From positions 1 to 33,200 of the forward strand of contig UREN01000020.1 in assembly GCA_900546885.1 (NCBI GenBank): DNA of 33,200 bases, read 5' to 3'. A program made the translations under genes and the position numbers. Below the pieces are notes generated by a model. It saw only the letters and a list, made by a program, of their open reading frames with translations. It did no database searches and was not told the origin of the DNA. This stretch comes from an uncultured Oscillospiraceae bacterium. GTDB lineage: Bacteria; Bacillota; Clostridia; Oscillospirales; Ruminococcaceae. The first letter of the stretch is position 1. Every line of letters starts with the position of its first letter. Below are positions 1-8,678 of the stretch, one piece after another.

Positions 1-137
1 ACATTATAGAACGAGTATCTCCATGCGTTTTCCAGCCCGGTATCTGCCGCGGGGGAACGGGAGGGCCGGCCTTCATGGCAGGTGCGTGCCCTCCGGCGCA
101 TCCAGATAAAATCAGAAGAGAAAAGAAGGGGAGAACC

Positions 138-1811
138 ATGAAAAAGGCAACAAAATTGTGCGCGCTCGTCCTGGCACTTTGCATGGCCGTTGTGACGCTT
201 ACTGCCTGCGGCGGCGCACCTGCATCCACAGCTTCCGGCACAGCTGCCGGCGGGGATTCAGACGGCGAAGTTGTTGTGAACTTTGCAAAGGACGTGGCGC
301 CGGAATCGATGGACCCGATCAATGCGGAAGACGGCTTTTCGATGGAGCTGATTGGCGCCACGATGAGCGGCCTGTATACGCTGGATGCGGAAGATAACCT
401 TGTGCCGGACCTTGCCACGGAATGCACGGTAAGCGAAGACGGCATGACGTATACCTTCAAAATTCGCGAGGACGCGAAGTGGTCCAACGGCGAGCCGCTG
501 ACGGCCCATGATTTTGTTTTTGCCTGGAAGCGCCTGGCAGACCCGGCCGTGGCCGGCGCCTATGCCTGGATGCTGGACGAAGTGCTGAGCGTGAAAAATG
601 CGGCCGAAATTGCCACGGGCGAGCTGCCGGTGGATGAACTGGGTGTCTCTGCGCCGGACGACTATACGTTTGAAGTGCAGCTGACGCGCCCGGTGCCTTA
701 TTTTGAACACGCCATGGTGTTCACCCCGTTTTTCCCGCTGAATGAAAAATTTGTCACCGAGCAGGGCGATAATTTCGCGCTGACGGTGGATGGCCTTCTG
801 TTCAGCGGCCCTTACAAGATGACGGAGTGGGACGTGGGCGGCACGCGTATGGTGCTGGAGAAAAACGAAAACTATTACAATGCCGACAGCATTCAAACCG
901 ATGTAATCAATTACCAGATTATTGCCGACACGCAGCAGGCCGTAATGAGCTATGAGAACGGCGACATCGACTATGTGAAGCTGACAGGCGATCTGGTGAA
1001 CCAGTATCGCAATGAGGAGGGCTTCTCTACGCAGATCGGTGGCTACATCTGGCATCTGGTGCCCAACTGCGAGAACGAGTTCCTCAGCAACGCGAACCTG
1101 CGCCGCGCTATTTCTTCTGCAATCGACCGCGACACGATGGTGAATTCCATTTTGAACGACGGTTCCGTGGTGGCCACCGGCTATGTGCTGCAGGACTTCG
1201 GCAAGGGCCCGGACGGCCAGTATTTCCGTGAGACGGCGCCTTCCTACACCTTTACGGACAAGGAAAAAGCTGTGGAGTATTGGGAACTTGCCAAGGAGGA
1301 ACTTGGCACGGATGCGGTGACGTTCACCCTGCTGTATGAAGACAGCGAATCTGCCTCCAACGTGGCTGCGTTTATCCAGTCTGAGATTGAGACGACGCTG
1401 CCCGGTGTGACGGTAGAAATGCAGAGCGTGCCCAAGAAAGTGCGCCTTGAAAACATGCAGAACTATGATTTCGATCTGGCGCTGAACCGCTGGGGCGCCG
1501 ACTATGACGACCCCTATGCGCTTTTGAACCTGTACACCTCTGATCGTTTTGCCAACTCCAACTATGGCAGATGGGTCAATGAAGAGTTTGACTCTCTGAT
1601 TTATTCTGCGCGTGACGAACTTGCCACGCAGCCGGAAGAGCGCTGGCAGGCGCTGATGGATGCCGAGGCCGTGATGATGGATGAGCTGCCCCTGATCCCC
1701 CTGTATCAGAACGGCGAGGCCACCCTCATCCGTCCGGGTGTAACGGGCATGGATTATCACTTTGTCGGCATCGAGTGGATTTACCGCGATTTGAACAAGA
1801 CTTCCGCATAA
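138..1811 (+). CDS. oppA: Oligopeptide ABC transporter substrate-binding lipoprotein (OppA-like)
   Basis: This 557-residue protein captures peptides outside the cell for the permease encoded downstream. It is an SBP_bac_5-type binding protein: the N-terminus has a Lys-rich start, a hydrophobic stretch and the lipobox LTAC, so Cys24 should carry the lipid anchor. A Ser/Ala/Gly linker follows, then family landmarks such as KWSNGEPLTAHDFVFAW near residues 125-140. I chose the ATG at 138 because GAAGGGGAG lies just upstream and the signal peptide begins there; the in-frame ATG at 75 would add 21 unrelated residues. The gene leads oppBCDF, but an intrinsic terminator at 1853-1892 separates it from oppB, which would give more binding protein than permease. 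Its promoter lies at or beyond the left edge. Peptides are the likely ligand; specificity cannot be read from sequence. Confidence 0.95.
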   Translation: MKKATKLCALVLALCMAVVTLTACGGAPASTASGTAAGGDSDGEVVVNFAKDVAPESMDPINAEDGFSMELIGATMSGLYTLDAEDNLVPDLATECTVSEDGMTYTFKIREDAKWSNGEPLTAHDFVFAWKRLADPAVAGAYAWMLDEVLSVKNAAEIATGELPVDELGVSAPDDYTFEVQLTRPVPYFEHAMVFTPFFPLNEKFVTEQGDNFALTVDGLLFSGPYKMTEWDVGGTRMVLEKNENYYNADSIQTDVINYQIIADTQQAVMSYENGDIDYVKLTGDLVNQYRNEEGFSTQIGGYIWHLVPNCENEFLSNANLRRAISSAIDRDTMVNSILNDGSVVATGYVLQDFGKGPDGQYFRETAPSYTFTDKEKAVEYWELAKEELGTDAVTFTLLYEDSESASNVAAFIQSEIETTLPGVTVEMQSVPKKVRLENMQNYDFDLALNRWGADYDDPYALLNLYTSDRFANSNYGRWVNEEFDSLIYSARDELATQPEERWQALMDAEAVMMDELPLIPLYQNGEATLIRPGVTGMDYHFVGIEWIYRDLNKTSA

Positions 1812-1852
1812 AGGGAATCCCGTAGCGGAACCCACCTGTAACGGAACATGGC

Positions 1853-1892
1853 CGCCGTGGGATATGCTGGGCATATCCCACGGCGTTTTTTT
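1853..1892 (+). terminator. Intrinsic terminator between oppA and oppB
   Basis: A 15-bp perfect stem (arms 1853-1867 and 1871-1885, loop TGG) is followed by seven T residues. It lies 41 bases after the oppA stop and 58 bases before the oppB start. No good promoter is visible between it and oppB, so it probably works as a partial terminator that lowers transcription of oppBCDF relative to oppA. Confidence 0.85.
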
Positions 1893-1949
1893 CCGGCAGG
1901 CATGCGGCCTGTAAAAAAGCCCGTTTGCGGGCAGGCAAGGAGCCCTTCC

Positions 1950-2882
1950 ATGAAAAAATATGTGTTCAAACGCCTGTGCATCGCAGTGGTAACGGTATTC
2001 GTCATCCTGTTTGTGCTGTTTCTGATGCTGGAACTGATGCCGGGCTCGCCGTTCAACGACGAAAAAATGACGGAAACACAGAAAATGATGCTGAACCAGA
2101 AATATGGGCTGGACAAACCCGTTCTGGTGCGCTTTTTCAACTATATTCGAAACATGCTAACGGGCGATTTCGGTGTTTCTTACTCTATTCAGAAAAACAT
2201 GCCGGTGGCGGACATGCTGTGGCCGAGGCTTTTGATCTCGCTGCGGCTGGGGCTGCAGGCCGCGGCCGTGGGCAGTGTCATCGGCCTTGTGCTGGGCATT
2301 GTGGCCGCCCTGAAACGCAACACCTGGTTCGACACGCTGGCCACCATTGTATCGGTGCTGGGCATCAGCCTGCCAAGTTTTGTGTTCGCGCTGGGGCTGT
2401 CTTATTTTTTGGGGTTCAAGGTTAAGCTGTTTCCCCTCATTTACAGCACGGCCGAGCCGGGGCTTTCCAGTGTGCTGCCCACCATTTCGCTGTGCATGTT
2501 CACGGTGGCCTCTATTGCGCGCTATGCAAGAAGCGAGATGGTAGAGGTGCTTACGTCCGATTATATCCAGCTTGCAGATGCCAAGGGCATTTCGCGCACG
2601 CGCCTTATCACCCGGCATGCGCTGCGCAATACGCTCATCGGCATCATCACCGTGCTGGCGCCGCTGGTGGTGAACCTGATGACAGGCTCGCTTGTGGTGG
2701 AAAAGGCCTTTTCCATCCCTGGAATTGGCAGCTATTTTATCACGGCTATTCAGAATAACGATTATAACGTCATTCTCGGCATCAGCTTTATTTACAGTGT
2801 GATGTTCATTGGCGTGATGCTGCTGGTGGATGTGCTGTACGGCGTAATAGACCCGCGCATTCGCCTTGCGAAGGAGGAATGA
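1950..2882 (+). CDS. oppB: Oligopeptide ABC transporter permease OppB
   Basis: A 310-residue inner-membrane permease of the DppB/OppB type, forming with OppC the channel for peptides. The N-terminus reads as a first membrane helix (about residues 9-30) followed by the family's LMPGSPF motif and the conserved MTGDFGVSYS segment. Further helices lie between about residues 95 and 300, and the cytoplasmic EAA-type loop, SDYIQLADAKGISRTRLI around residues 205-225, is where the ATPase subunits dock. I chose the ATG at 1950 because AAGGAG at 1937-1942 stands at good spacing and the protein then begins MKKYVFKR as usual. The longer in-frame start at 1848 would translate through the terminator hairpin. 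The AAGGAGG at its 3' end is the ribosome binding site of oppC. Confidence 0.95.
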   Translation: MKKYVFKRLCIAVVTVFVILFVLFLMLELMPGSPFNDEKMTETQKMMLNQKYGLDKPVLVRFFNYIRNMLTGDFGVSYSIQKNMPVADMLWPRLLISLRLGLQAAAVGSVIGLVLGIVAALKRNTWFDTLATIVSVLGISLPSFVFALGLSYFLGFKVKLFPLIYSTAEPGLSSVLPTISLCMFTVASIARYARSEMVEVLTSDYIQLADAKGISRTRLITRHALRNTLIGIITVLAPLVVNLMTGSLVVEKAFSIPGIGSYFITAIQNNDYNVILGISFIYSVMFIGVMLLVDVLYGVIDPRIRLAKEE

Positions 2883-2886
2883 CAAA

Positions 2887-3894
2887 GTGGAGGAAAAACG
2901 CACCCTCACAGCGGAGGATTTTCGCTTTGTGAACCGCCACCCGAAGGCCGAGATCGATGAAAACTACGCCAGCCAATCTTACGGGCGCGATGTGCTGGCG
3001 CGTTTATGCGCCAACAAAGGCGCCATCATTGGCTTTGTGCTTATTGTGCTGGTGATGCTGTTTGCCATTGTGGCGCCCATGATAAGCGGCTATACTTATA
3101 AGGACGTCAATGCGGCGGCCACAAACCTGCCGCCCAAAATTCCAGGCCTGGAAAAGCTGGGCATTTTTGACGGCACGCTGAACGGCGTGGATGTATATGC
3201 GCAGAAGGGCATTGAGGAATACCACTACTTCGGCACCGACAACCTGGGGCGCGATATCTTCACCCGTGTGGGCGAGGGCACGCGTATCTCGCTGATGATT
3301 GCCTTTTTGTCCATCACGGTAAACCTGCTTATTGGCGTGGTGTATGGGCTGATTTCGGGTTATTTCGGCGGCTGGGTAGATAATGTGATGCAGCGGTTTA
3401 TCGAGATATTGGTGGGCATTCCGTCCATGGTCATTCTGACGCTGCTGCTGCTTGTGATGAAGCCCGGCATTGCCAGCATTGTCATTGCACTCACCATCAC
3501 CTCGTGGGTGAACATGAGCCGCATTGTGCGCGCACAGGTGCTGAAGCTGAAAAACCAGGAGTTTGTCCTGGCCTCGAAAACGCTGGGCACGCCCAGCCTG
3601 CGCATTGTGCGCAAGGATATGCTGCCCAATGCGTTCGGGCAGATTATCATCACCTTTACTTTCTCCATCCCGGACGCCATTTTCCTGGAGGCCTTTCTGG
3701 CTTTTATTGGCCTTGGCGTGCAAGAGCCCATGGCTTCGCTTGGCTCGCTGATCAACACCGGCTATAAATCTGCCATGACATACCCGTATATGATTGTGGC
3801 GCCGGTGGTCATCCTGGCCATTCTGATGCTTAGCTTCACCGTGCTGGGGGACGGCCTGCGGGACGCCATTGACCCGCAGATGAAAGAACAGTGA
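2887..3894 (+). CDS. oppC: Oligopeptide ABC transporter permease OppC
   Basis: The partner permease, 335 residues, with the N-terminal OppC_N region (short cytoplasmic arm, first helix around residues 38-60), a roughly 60-residue extracellular insertion, the FGTDNLGRDIFTRV motif near residue 120, and a BPD_transp_1 domain with five further helices. The EAA-type loop is LASKTLGTPSLRIVRKDMLPN near residues 235-255. I prefer the GTG start at 2887: AAGGAGG at 2871-2877 sits 9 bases upstream. The ATG at 2866 lies before that ribosome binding site and overlaps oppB. The gene is 4 bases from the oppB stop, so the pair is probably translationally coupled. Confidence 0.93.
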   Translation: MEEKRTLTAEDFRFVNRHPKAEIDENYASQSYGRDVLARLCANKGAIIGFVLIVLVMLFAIVAPMISGYTYKDVNAAATNLPPKIPGLEKLGIFDGTLNGVDVYAQKGIEEYHYFGTDNLGRDIFTRVGEGTRISLMIAFLSITVNLLIGVVYGLISGYFGGWVDNVMQRFIEILVGIPSMVILTLLLLVMKPGIASIVIALTITSWVNMSRIVRAQVLKLKNQEFVLASKTLGTPSLRIVRKDMLPNAFGQIIITFTFSIPDAIFLEAFLAFIGLGVQEPMASLGSLINTGYKSAMTYPYMIVAPVVILAILMLSFTVLGDGLRDAIDPQMKEQ

Positions 3895-3907
3895 GGAGGC
3901 CGCAGCA

Positions 3908-4978
3908 ATGGATGAGAAAAAGCATGTTTTGAAAATACGCGGCCTTAATGTGTCGTTTAAAACATCCGCCGGCGTGGTGAACGCCGTGCGCGGGGTAGAT
4001 TTGGACCTGTTTGAAGGCGAGACGCTGGCCATTGTGGGGGAATCCGGCTCGGGCAAATCTGTCACGGTAAAAACAGTGATGGGCATTCGGGCCTCGAACG
4101 AAACGGTGAACGCCGGCAGTGTAGAGTTTACCTACCGCAACGGGGAAAAAGAAGTGACGGAAGACCTTGTGAAGCTTTCGGCCAAAGAGATGCGCCAGCG
4201 CATTAAGGGCAAGCGCATTGCCATGGTGTTTCAGGACCCCATGACCAGCCTGGACCCCACCATGACCATTGGCAAGCAGATTATGGAGGGGATGCGCTAC
4301 CACTATAAAACACCCCGGGCGGAGGCATACAAGCGCGCCGTGGAGCTGCTGGAAGAAGTGGGCATTGAAGACGCGGAGAAGCGCATGAAAAACTACCCGC
4401 ACCAGCTTTCGGGCGGCATGCGCCAGCGCGTGGTGATTGCCACTGCGCTTGCATGCAAACCGCAGCTTTTAATTTGTGACGAGCCCACCACGGCGCTGGA
4501 TGTAACGGTGCAGGCAAAAATTTTGGAGCTGATTCAGGATATTCAAAAGCGAACCGGCATCGCTGTCATCTATATTACGCACGATTTGGGCGTGGTGGCG
4601 AAAATAGCCGATTTTGTGAATGTGATGTATGCGGGGAAAATTGTGGAATGCGGCACGGTGGACGATATTTTCTACGAGCCGCGCCACCCTTATACCTGGG
4701 GGCTTTTGTCCTCGATGCCAGACCTGGACACCGCCGATGAAAAGCTGTACACCATTCCCGGCTCGCCGCCAAACCTGCTGCATCCGGTGAAGGGCGATGC
4801 CTTTGCGCCGCGCAACGAATACGCCATGGCCATAGACTTTGAAGAAGAGCCGCCTATGTTCACCATCAACAGCCACCACAAGGCGGCCACCTGGCTTTTG
4901 CACCCGCAGGCGCCCAAGGTGGAGATGCCGGCGCAGCTGCGAAGGCGCATCGACGCCATGCTGAAAGGGGGCCAGTGA
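3908..4978 (+). CDS. oppD: Oligopeptide ABC transporter ATP-binding protein OppD
   Basis: A 356-residue ATPase that powers peptide import with OppF. Visible motifs are Walker A GESGSGKS, a Q-loop [10 protein letters not shown], the signature LSGGMRQRV, Walker [13 protein letters not shown] and the H-loop ITHDLGVV, followed by the oligopeptide C-terminal domain. In many OppD/DppD proteins this last domain carries a Gly-Cys...Arg-Cys...Cys motif. Here the same stretch reads [15 protein letters not shown] (residues 296-310), with Asp297, Asn303 and Asp310 where cysteines are usual. GAGGAGG just upstream supports the ATG at 3908. It lies 13 bases after oppC. Confidence 0.95.
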   Translation: MDEKKHVLKIRGLNVSFKTSAGVVNAVRGVDLDLFEGETLAIVGESGSGKSVTVKTVMGIRASNETVNAGSVEFTYRNGEKEVTEDLVKLSAKEMRQRIKGKRIAMVFQDPMTSLDPTMTIGKQIMEGMRYHYKTPRAEAYKRAVELLEEVGIEDAEKRMKNYPHQLSGGMRQRVVIATALACKPQLLICDEPTTALDVTVQAKILELIQDIQKRTGIAVIYITHDLGVVAKIADFVNVMYAGKIVECGTVDDIFYEPRHPYTWGLLSSMPDLDTADEKLYTIPGSPPNLLHPVKGDAFAPRNEYAMAIDFEEEPPMFTINSHHKAATWLLHPQAPKVEMPAQLRRRIDAMLKGGQ

Positions 4979-4979
4979 G

Positions 4980-5933
4980 ATGGAAACCGCGGCAAGACAG
5001 CCTCTTTTAAAAGTAGAGCATTTGAAGCAGTACTTCAAAGTGAACAAATCGTTTACCGTGAAGGCGGTGGATGATATTTCGTTCGAGATATTCCCGGGCG
5101 AGACATACGGGCTTGTGGGCGAATCCGGCTCGGGCAAATCCACCACGGGGCGCAGCGTCATCCGCCTGTACGACCCAACCGGCGGCACCATCACTTTCAA
5201 TGGGGAGAATATCACCGGCAAAATGACGGCCGCGCAAACAAAAATGCTGCGCACCAAAATGCAGATGATTTTCCAGGACCCCATGGCGTCTCTGAACCCG
5301 CGCGAAAAGGTGATAGATATCATTGCACAGGGGCTGGACGTGCACCACCTGTATCAAGACGCCGCCGAGCGGCGTGACAAAGTGTATCGCATGCTGGAGC
5401 GCGTGGGCCTCTCGCACGAGCATGCCAACCGCTACCCGCACCAGTTTTCCGGCGGGCAACGCCAGCGCATTGGCATTGCGCGTGCGCTGGTGATGAACCC
5501 GGACCTGGTCATTGCCGATGAGGCCATCAGCGCATTGGATGTATCCATCCAGGCGCAGGTGGTGAACCTGATGAAGGATATCCAGAAAGAGACCGGCTGC
5601 GCATACCTGTTCATTGCGCACGACCTGTCTATGGTAAAATATATCTCAGACCGCATCGGCGTGCTTCACCTGGGCCATTTGGTAGAGACGGGCTCGAAGG
5701 ATGAAATTTTTGAAAACCCTGTTCATCCCTATACCAAAAGCCTGCTTTCCGCTATTCCGCACACAAACCCCCGGGTGGAAAAGCAGCGCAAGGCGGTGGG
5801 GTACGATTATGCCAAAAGCGGCATCCATTATGAAAACGGCACCCGGCGCCTTGTGGGCGGCACACACTATGTGCTGGCCACAGAGGAAGAGTTTGCCGCA
5901 TGGACCGCACGGAAAGGAGCCAGGGAAGCATGA
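4980..5933 (+). CDS. oppF: Oligopeptide ABC transporter ATP-binding protein OppF
   Basis: The second ATPase of the importer, 317 residues. It has Walker [11 protein letters not shown]-loop FQDPMASLNP, signature FSGGQRQRIG, a Walker B that reads VIADEAISALDVS (a common OppF variant of DEP-S-LDVS) and H-loop IAHDLSMV. The C-terminal tail after residue 250 carries the SAIPHTNP motif typical of OppF. The start is 1 base after the oppD stop with AAAGGGGG upstream. Its stop overlaps the next gene's start (ATGA at 5930-5933), so importer and peptidase are translationally coupled. Confidence 0.95.
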   Translation: METAARQPLLKVEHLKQYFKVNKSFTVKAVDDISFEIFPGETYGLVGESGSGKSTTGRSVIRLYDPTGGTITFNGENITGKMTAAQTKMLRTKMQMIFQDPMASLNPREKVIDIIAQGLDVHHLYQDAAERRDKVYRMLERVGLSHEHANRYPHQFSGGQRQRIGIARALVMNPDLVIADEAISALDVSIQAQVVNLMKDIQKETGCAYLFIAHDLSMVKYISDRIGVLHLGHLVETGSKDEIFENPVHPYTKSLLSAIPHTNPRVEKQRKAVGYDYAKSGIHYENGTRRLVGGTHYVLATEEEFAAWTARKGAREA

Positions 5934-7291
5934 AATTTGAGATGCAGAACGTGTATGACTACATTGACCAGCACGCAGACGAATATGTAGAATTCCTGCG
6001 CACGCTGGTGCGCCAGCCCAGCATCGCCGATACGGGCGAGGGCATTCGGGAGATGGTGCAGCTGGTGAAGCAGTCGCTGCAAGGCATTGGGGCCCGGCCG
6101 CAGGAGATTGAAACGCCGGGCAACCCTGTCATCTATGCCGAGCTGAAAGGCGAGTGCAATAAGACCTTCGGGTTTTACGACCATTATGATGTACAGCCGG
6201 TGGACCCGCTGAACGAGTGGGTGACGCCGCCCTATTCTGCCGATGTGCGCGACGGCGCCATTTACGGCCGCGGCGTGGCGGACAATAAAAACGGCCTTGC
6301 CTCTAAAATATGCGCCGTAGACGCGTTTCGAAAGGTGTACGGCAAGCTGCCCGTGAACGTGAAGTTTATTGTGGAGGGCGAGGAAGAGATTGGCAGCCCC
6401 AACCTGGAAGTGTTTGCCAAGGCCCACCCGGAACTGCTGGCCTGCGACGGCTACAACTGGGAGGGCGGTGTGAAAGAGCCGGGCGAGCCCGCACAGGTGC
6501 ATTTCGGGGCAAAGGGCCTTTTGTATGTGGAGCTGGAATGCCAGGGCCCCAAGACGGATTCGCATTCGTGCTATGCCCCCATCGTTACAAACCCCGCCTG
6601 GCGCCTGGTGTGGGCGCTGAGCACGTTGAAAGACCGGACAGAGCGCGTGTTGATCCCGGGCTTTTACGACAAGGTGCGCCCTTTGACGCAAGAAGAAATA
6701 GACATTTTGAAAACAGACCCCTACAACACCGAAGCGGCCAAGGAATATTTCGGCATTGACCACTTTTTGAACCACAAAACGCGCGATGAAGTGCTGCGCG
6801 GCATGTACTACGAGCCCACCTGCAACATCTGCGGCCTTGTTTCCGGCTATACCGACCCGGGCCAGAAAACGGTGCTGCCCGCAAAGGCCAGCGTGAAAAT
6901 CGACTTCCGCCTGGTGCCCGACCAGGACCCGCAGGAGATTGCCGCGGCTTTGCGCAAGCATCTGGACGACAACGGCTTTGAGGATGTGCAGCTGAAGGTG
7001 ACGGCCGCTGCGCCGGCTTTCCGCAGCGACCCGCACTCTGCCTTTGCGCGCGCTGTGGTGAATGCGCTGCGCGGGCTGTATGGCGAAGAGCCCGCCTTGC
7101 ACTACAGTATGGACGGCACCTCGCCCATGCATGTGTTCTGCAAACAGCAGAACATCCCTGCCGCCATGTTCGGCGCCACCAGCGACCGCTCGCTGATTCA
7201 TGCGCCCAACGAGCACCTCACCATCTCGTCTTACATTGAGGACATCAAAATAATTGCCGCAGTGATGAACCAGATGGCGCTGGAGGATTGA
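5930..7291 (+). CDS. M20 family metallopeptidase (dipeptidase-like)
   Basis: A 453-residue zinc peptidase of the M20/ArgE/DapE/carnosinase family that probably hydrolyses small peptides delivered by the Opp system in the cytoplasm. The dinuclear-metal motifs are visible: HYDVQP (His85, Asp87), GRGVADNKNG (Asp118 bridging) and VEGEEEIGS with the general base Glu151 and metal ligand Glu152; a dimerisation domain follows from about residue 195 to 380. The C-terminal HAPNEH supplies another metal-ligand region. The ATG at 5930 overlaps the oppF stop in an ATGA and has GGAAAGGAG upstream, so I reject the longer start at 5900. The exact substrate (dipeptide, or an N-acylated amino acid) is not determined. 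Confidence 0.92.
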   Translation: MKFEMQNVYDYIDQHADEYVEFLRTLVRQPSIADTGEGIREMVQLVKQSLQGIGARPQEIETPGNPVIYAELKGECNKTFGFYDHYDVQPVDPLNEWVTPPYSADVRDGAIYGRGVADNKNGLASKICAVDAFRKVYGKLPVNVKFIVEGEEEIGSPNLEVFAKAHPELLACDGYNWEGGVKEPGEPAQVHFGAKGLLYVELECQGPKTDSHSCYAPIVTNPAWRLVWALSTLKDRTERVLIPGFYDKVRPLTQEEIDILKTDPYNTEAAKEYFGIDHFLNHKTRDEVLRGMYYEPTCNICGLVSGYTDPGQKTVLPAKASVKIDFRLVPDQDPQEIAAALRKHLDDNGFEDVQLKVTAAAPAFRSDPHSAFARAVVNALRGLYGEEPALHYSMDGTSPMHVFCKQQNIPAAMFGATSDRSLIHAPNEHLTISSYIEDIKIIAAVMNQMALED

Positions 7292-7294
7292 CCG

Positions 7295-7363
7295 CACCGC
7301 CGCCGCAGGCAGGGCCTGCCCGGGCAAGCGAAAGCTGCCATCTGCCCGGCCCGGCGGTGTTTT
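7295..7363 (+). terminator. Compound hairpin, probable terminator of the opp operon
   Basis: The outer arms CACCGCCG and CGGCGGTG enclose an inner perfect pair CCGGGCA/TGCCCGG, and TTTT follows the outer arm. It begins 3 bases after the peptidase stop. The T tract is short and the loop long, so termination may be incomplete. Confidence 0.5.
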
Positions 7364-7409
7364 GCCCCCTGTGCCGCTGTGCACAGGCAGAAAAGGAGCG
7401 TGCTGCCCG

Positions 7410-8018
7410 GTGAAAACGATACTTTGCTTTGGAGATTCCAACACGTTTGGCTATGTGCCCGGCACGGGCGCGCGCTATGCGCGCGAGGTGCGCTGGCCCT
7501 GCCGCATGGCACAGCTGCTGGGGGAAGGCTACGAGGTGGTGGCCGAGGGCCTCTCTGGCCGCACCACGGTGTTTTCTGATTACATCGAACCCTACCGCGC
7601 GGGCATCGAGCACATTGTGCCCATTGTGCAAAGCCATGCGCCGGACGCACTGGTGGTGATGCTGGGCACGAACGACACCAAAACGCGCTACCATGTGTGC
7701 GCACAGGAGATAGGCTATGGCATGGAGGAAGTTTTGCTTCGCCTGCGCACAGCATACCCCTTTTCGCCTGTGCCGAAGGTGGTGCTGGTGTCGCCCGCGC
7801 CGCTGCGCTGTGAAGAGGGCATTGAGTTTTCCGCTTCCAGTGTGGAGAAATCGAAGCAGTTGGCGCCCATTTATGCCGGTATTGCCCGGCGCTTTGGCTG
7901 CAGCTATTTTGATGCAGGGCAGTTTGCCGCCCTGGGGGTGGATGGCATCCATTTTACCGAGCAGGACCACGCCGAAATGGCCCGCCGCGCAGCGGCGGCC
8001 GTACAGGCGCTGTTCTGA
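7410..8018 (+). CDS. SGNH/GDSL-family hydrolase (esterase-like)
   Basis: A 202-residue cytoplasmic SGNH hydrolase; no signal peptide is visible. Block I is FGDSNTFGY near the N-terminus with the nucleophile Ser, the oxyanion Gly lies in LSGRT, block III is LGTNDTK and block V is DGIHFTEQDH, giving the catalytic Asp-His pair. Members of this family hydrolyse esters such as acetylated sugars or lysophospholipids; the substrate here is unknown. I chose the GTG at 7410 because AAGGAG at 7393-7398 precedes it and the first strand (KTILCFGDS) then starts at the usual place. The ATG at 7362 lies inside the upstream hairpin. It stands alone, with a terminator at 8035-8066 shared with the convergent operon. 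Confidence 0.88.
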   Translation: MKTILCFGDSNTFGYVPGTGARYAREVRWPCRMAQLLGEGYEVVAEGLSGRTTVFSDYIEPYRAGIEHIVPIVQSHAPDALVVMLGTNDTKTRYHVCAQEIGYGMEEVLLRLRTAYPFSPVPKVVLVSPAPLRCEEGIEFSASSVEKSKQLAPIYAGIARRFGCSYFDAGQFAALGVDGIHFTEQDHAEMARRAAAAVQALF

Positions 8019-8034
8019 GGAAAAGCAAAAAAAG

Positions 8035-8066
8035 AAGGCCCTCTTCCCGCGGGAAGAGGGCCTTTT
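8035..8066. terminator. Bidirectional terminator between convergent genes
   Basis: Arms 8035-8048 (AAGGCCCTCTTCCC) and 8051-8064 form a perfect 14-bp stem with an A-rich run before it and TTTT after it, so it can end transcription of the SGNH hydrolase gene on the plus strand and of the long sugar operon on the minus strand. Confidence 0.85.
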
Positions 8067-8097
8067 GCCTGCCATGCGTTATGCCTTTCAACGGATG

Positions 8098-8673
8098 TTA
8101 TGCCTCCAGGCATTCCGGGTGTGTTTTGAAATAATAGGTGAGCATGTGCAGAATGTTCAGGTGCACATCCTCAATTTGCTCATAACTTTCGCGCCGCACC
8201 ACAAAGGCCGCCTCGGCAAAGGCTTTGATCTTTCCGCCTTCAAAGCCCGAGAGCGTGATGATGTGCGCGTGCTTTTGCGCCGCAAACTCGCATGCGCGCA
8301 CCAAATCGGGCGAATTGCCCGAGGCGGATACGGCAATCAGCACGTCGCCGTCGTTCATCAGGTTGCCCAGCTGGAAGCTGAAAATATCTTCAAAGCTGAA
8401 GTCATTGCCCAGCGCGGTGACCTTTTCAATGTTGTCGCACACGGAAAGCACGCGGAAGCGGCGCTTTTTCGGGTCCTGCACGGCGTTTTTGCCAAAGTCG
8501 CACACAAAGTGGTTGGCCGTGCCCGCGCTGCCGCCGTTGCCCATGATGAACACCTGTTTGTCATCAAACCATGCCTGGCGCAAAATTTCCACCGCCTTGG
8601 CAAACTCCGGCTCTTCAATGGCCCAAATGGCGTCCGTCAGGCTCTTTTTATATTGGTCCAGATATTCTTTCAT
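8098..8673 (-). CDS. GmhA-like SIS-domain sugar-phosphate isomerase
   Basis: A 191-residue SIS protein resembling phosphoheptose isomerase. The phosphate-binding loop is GNGGSAGT near residues 46-52 and a second Ser-rich loop is SASGNSPD near 116-123. Compared with E. coli GmhA zinc ligands His61/Glu65/Gln172/His180, I align His55, Asp59, Glu168 and His176, so the metal site looks present but changed. It may isomerise a ketose phosphate to an aldose phosphate, heptose or otherwise. I chose Met at 8673, about 9 bases from AAAGG. An ATG at 8682 overlaps the preceding gene's stop (ATGA) but has no spacing from its Shine-Dalgarno. It is the last gene of the operon. Confidence 0.85.
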   Translation of the reverse strand: MKEYLDQYKKSLTDAIWAIEEPEFAKAVEILRQAWFDDKQVFIMGNGGSAGTANHFVCDFGKNAVQDPKKRRFRVLSVCDNIEKVTALGNDFSFEDIFSFQLGNLMNDGDVLIAVSASGNSPDLVRACEFAAQKHAHIITLSGFEGGKIKAFAEAAFVVRRESYEQIEDVHLNILHMLTYYFKTHPECLEA

Positions 8674-8678
8674 TCCAA

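Noticed and set aside
258..1874. Long minus-strand open frame of 538 codons opposite oppA
   Set aside because: His/Arg-rich antisense shadow with no motif; oppA is unmistakable on the other strand.
5867..7444. Minus-strand open frame of 525 codons opposite the M20 peptidase
   Set aside because: Antisense shadow with no recognisable domain; the plus-strand gene has all metal-binding motifs.
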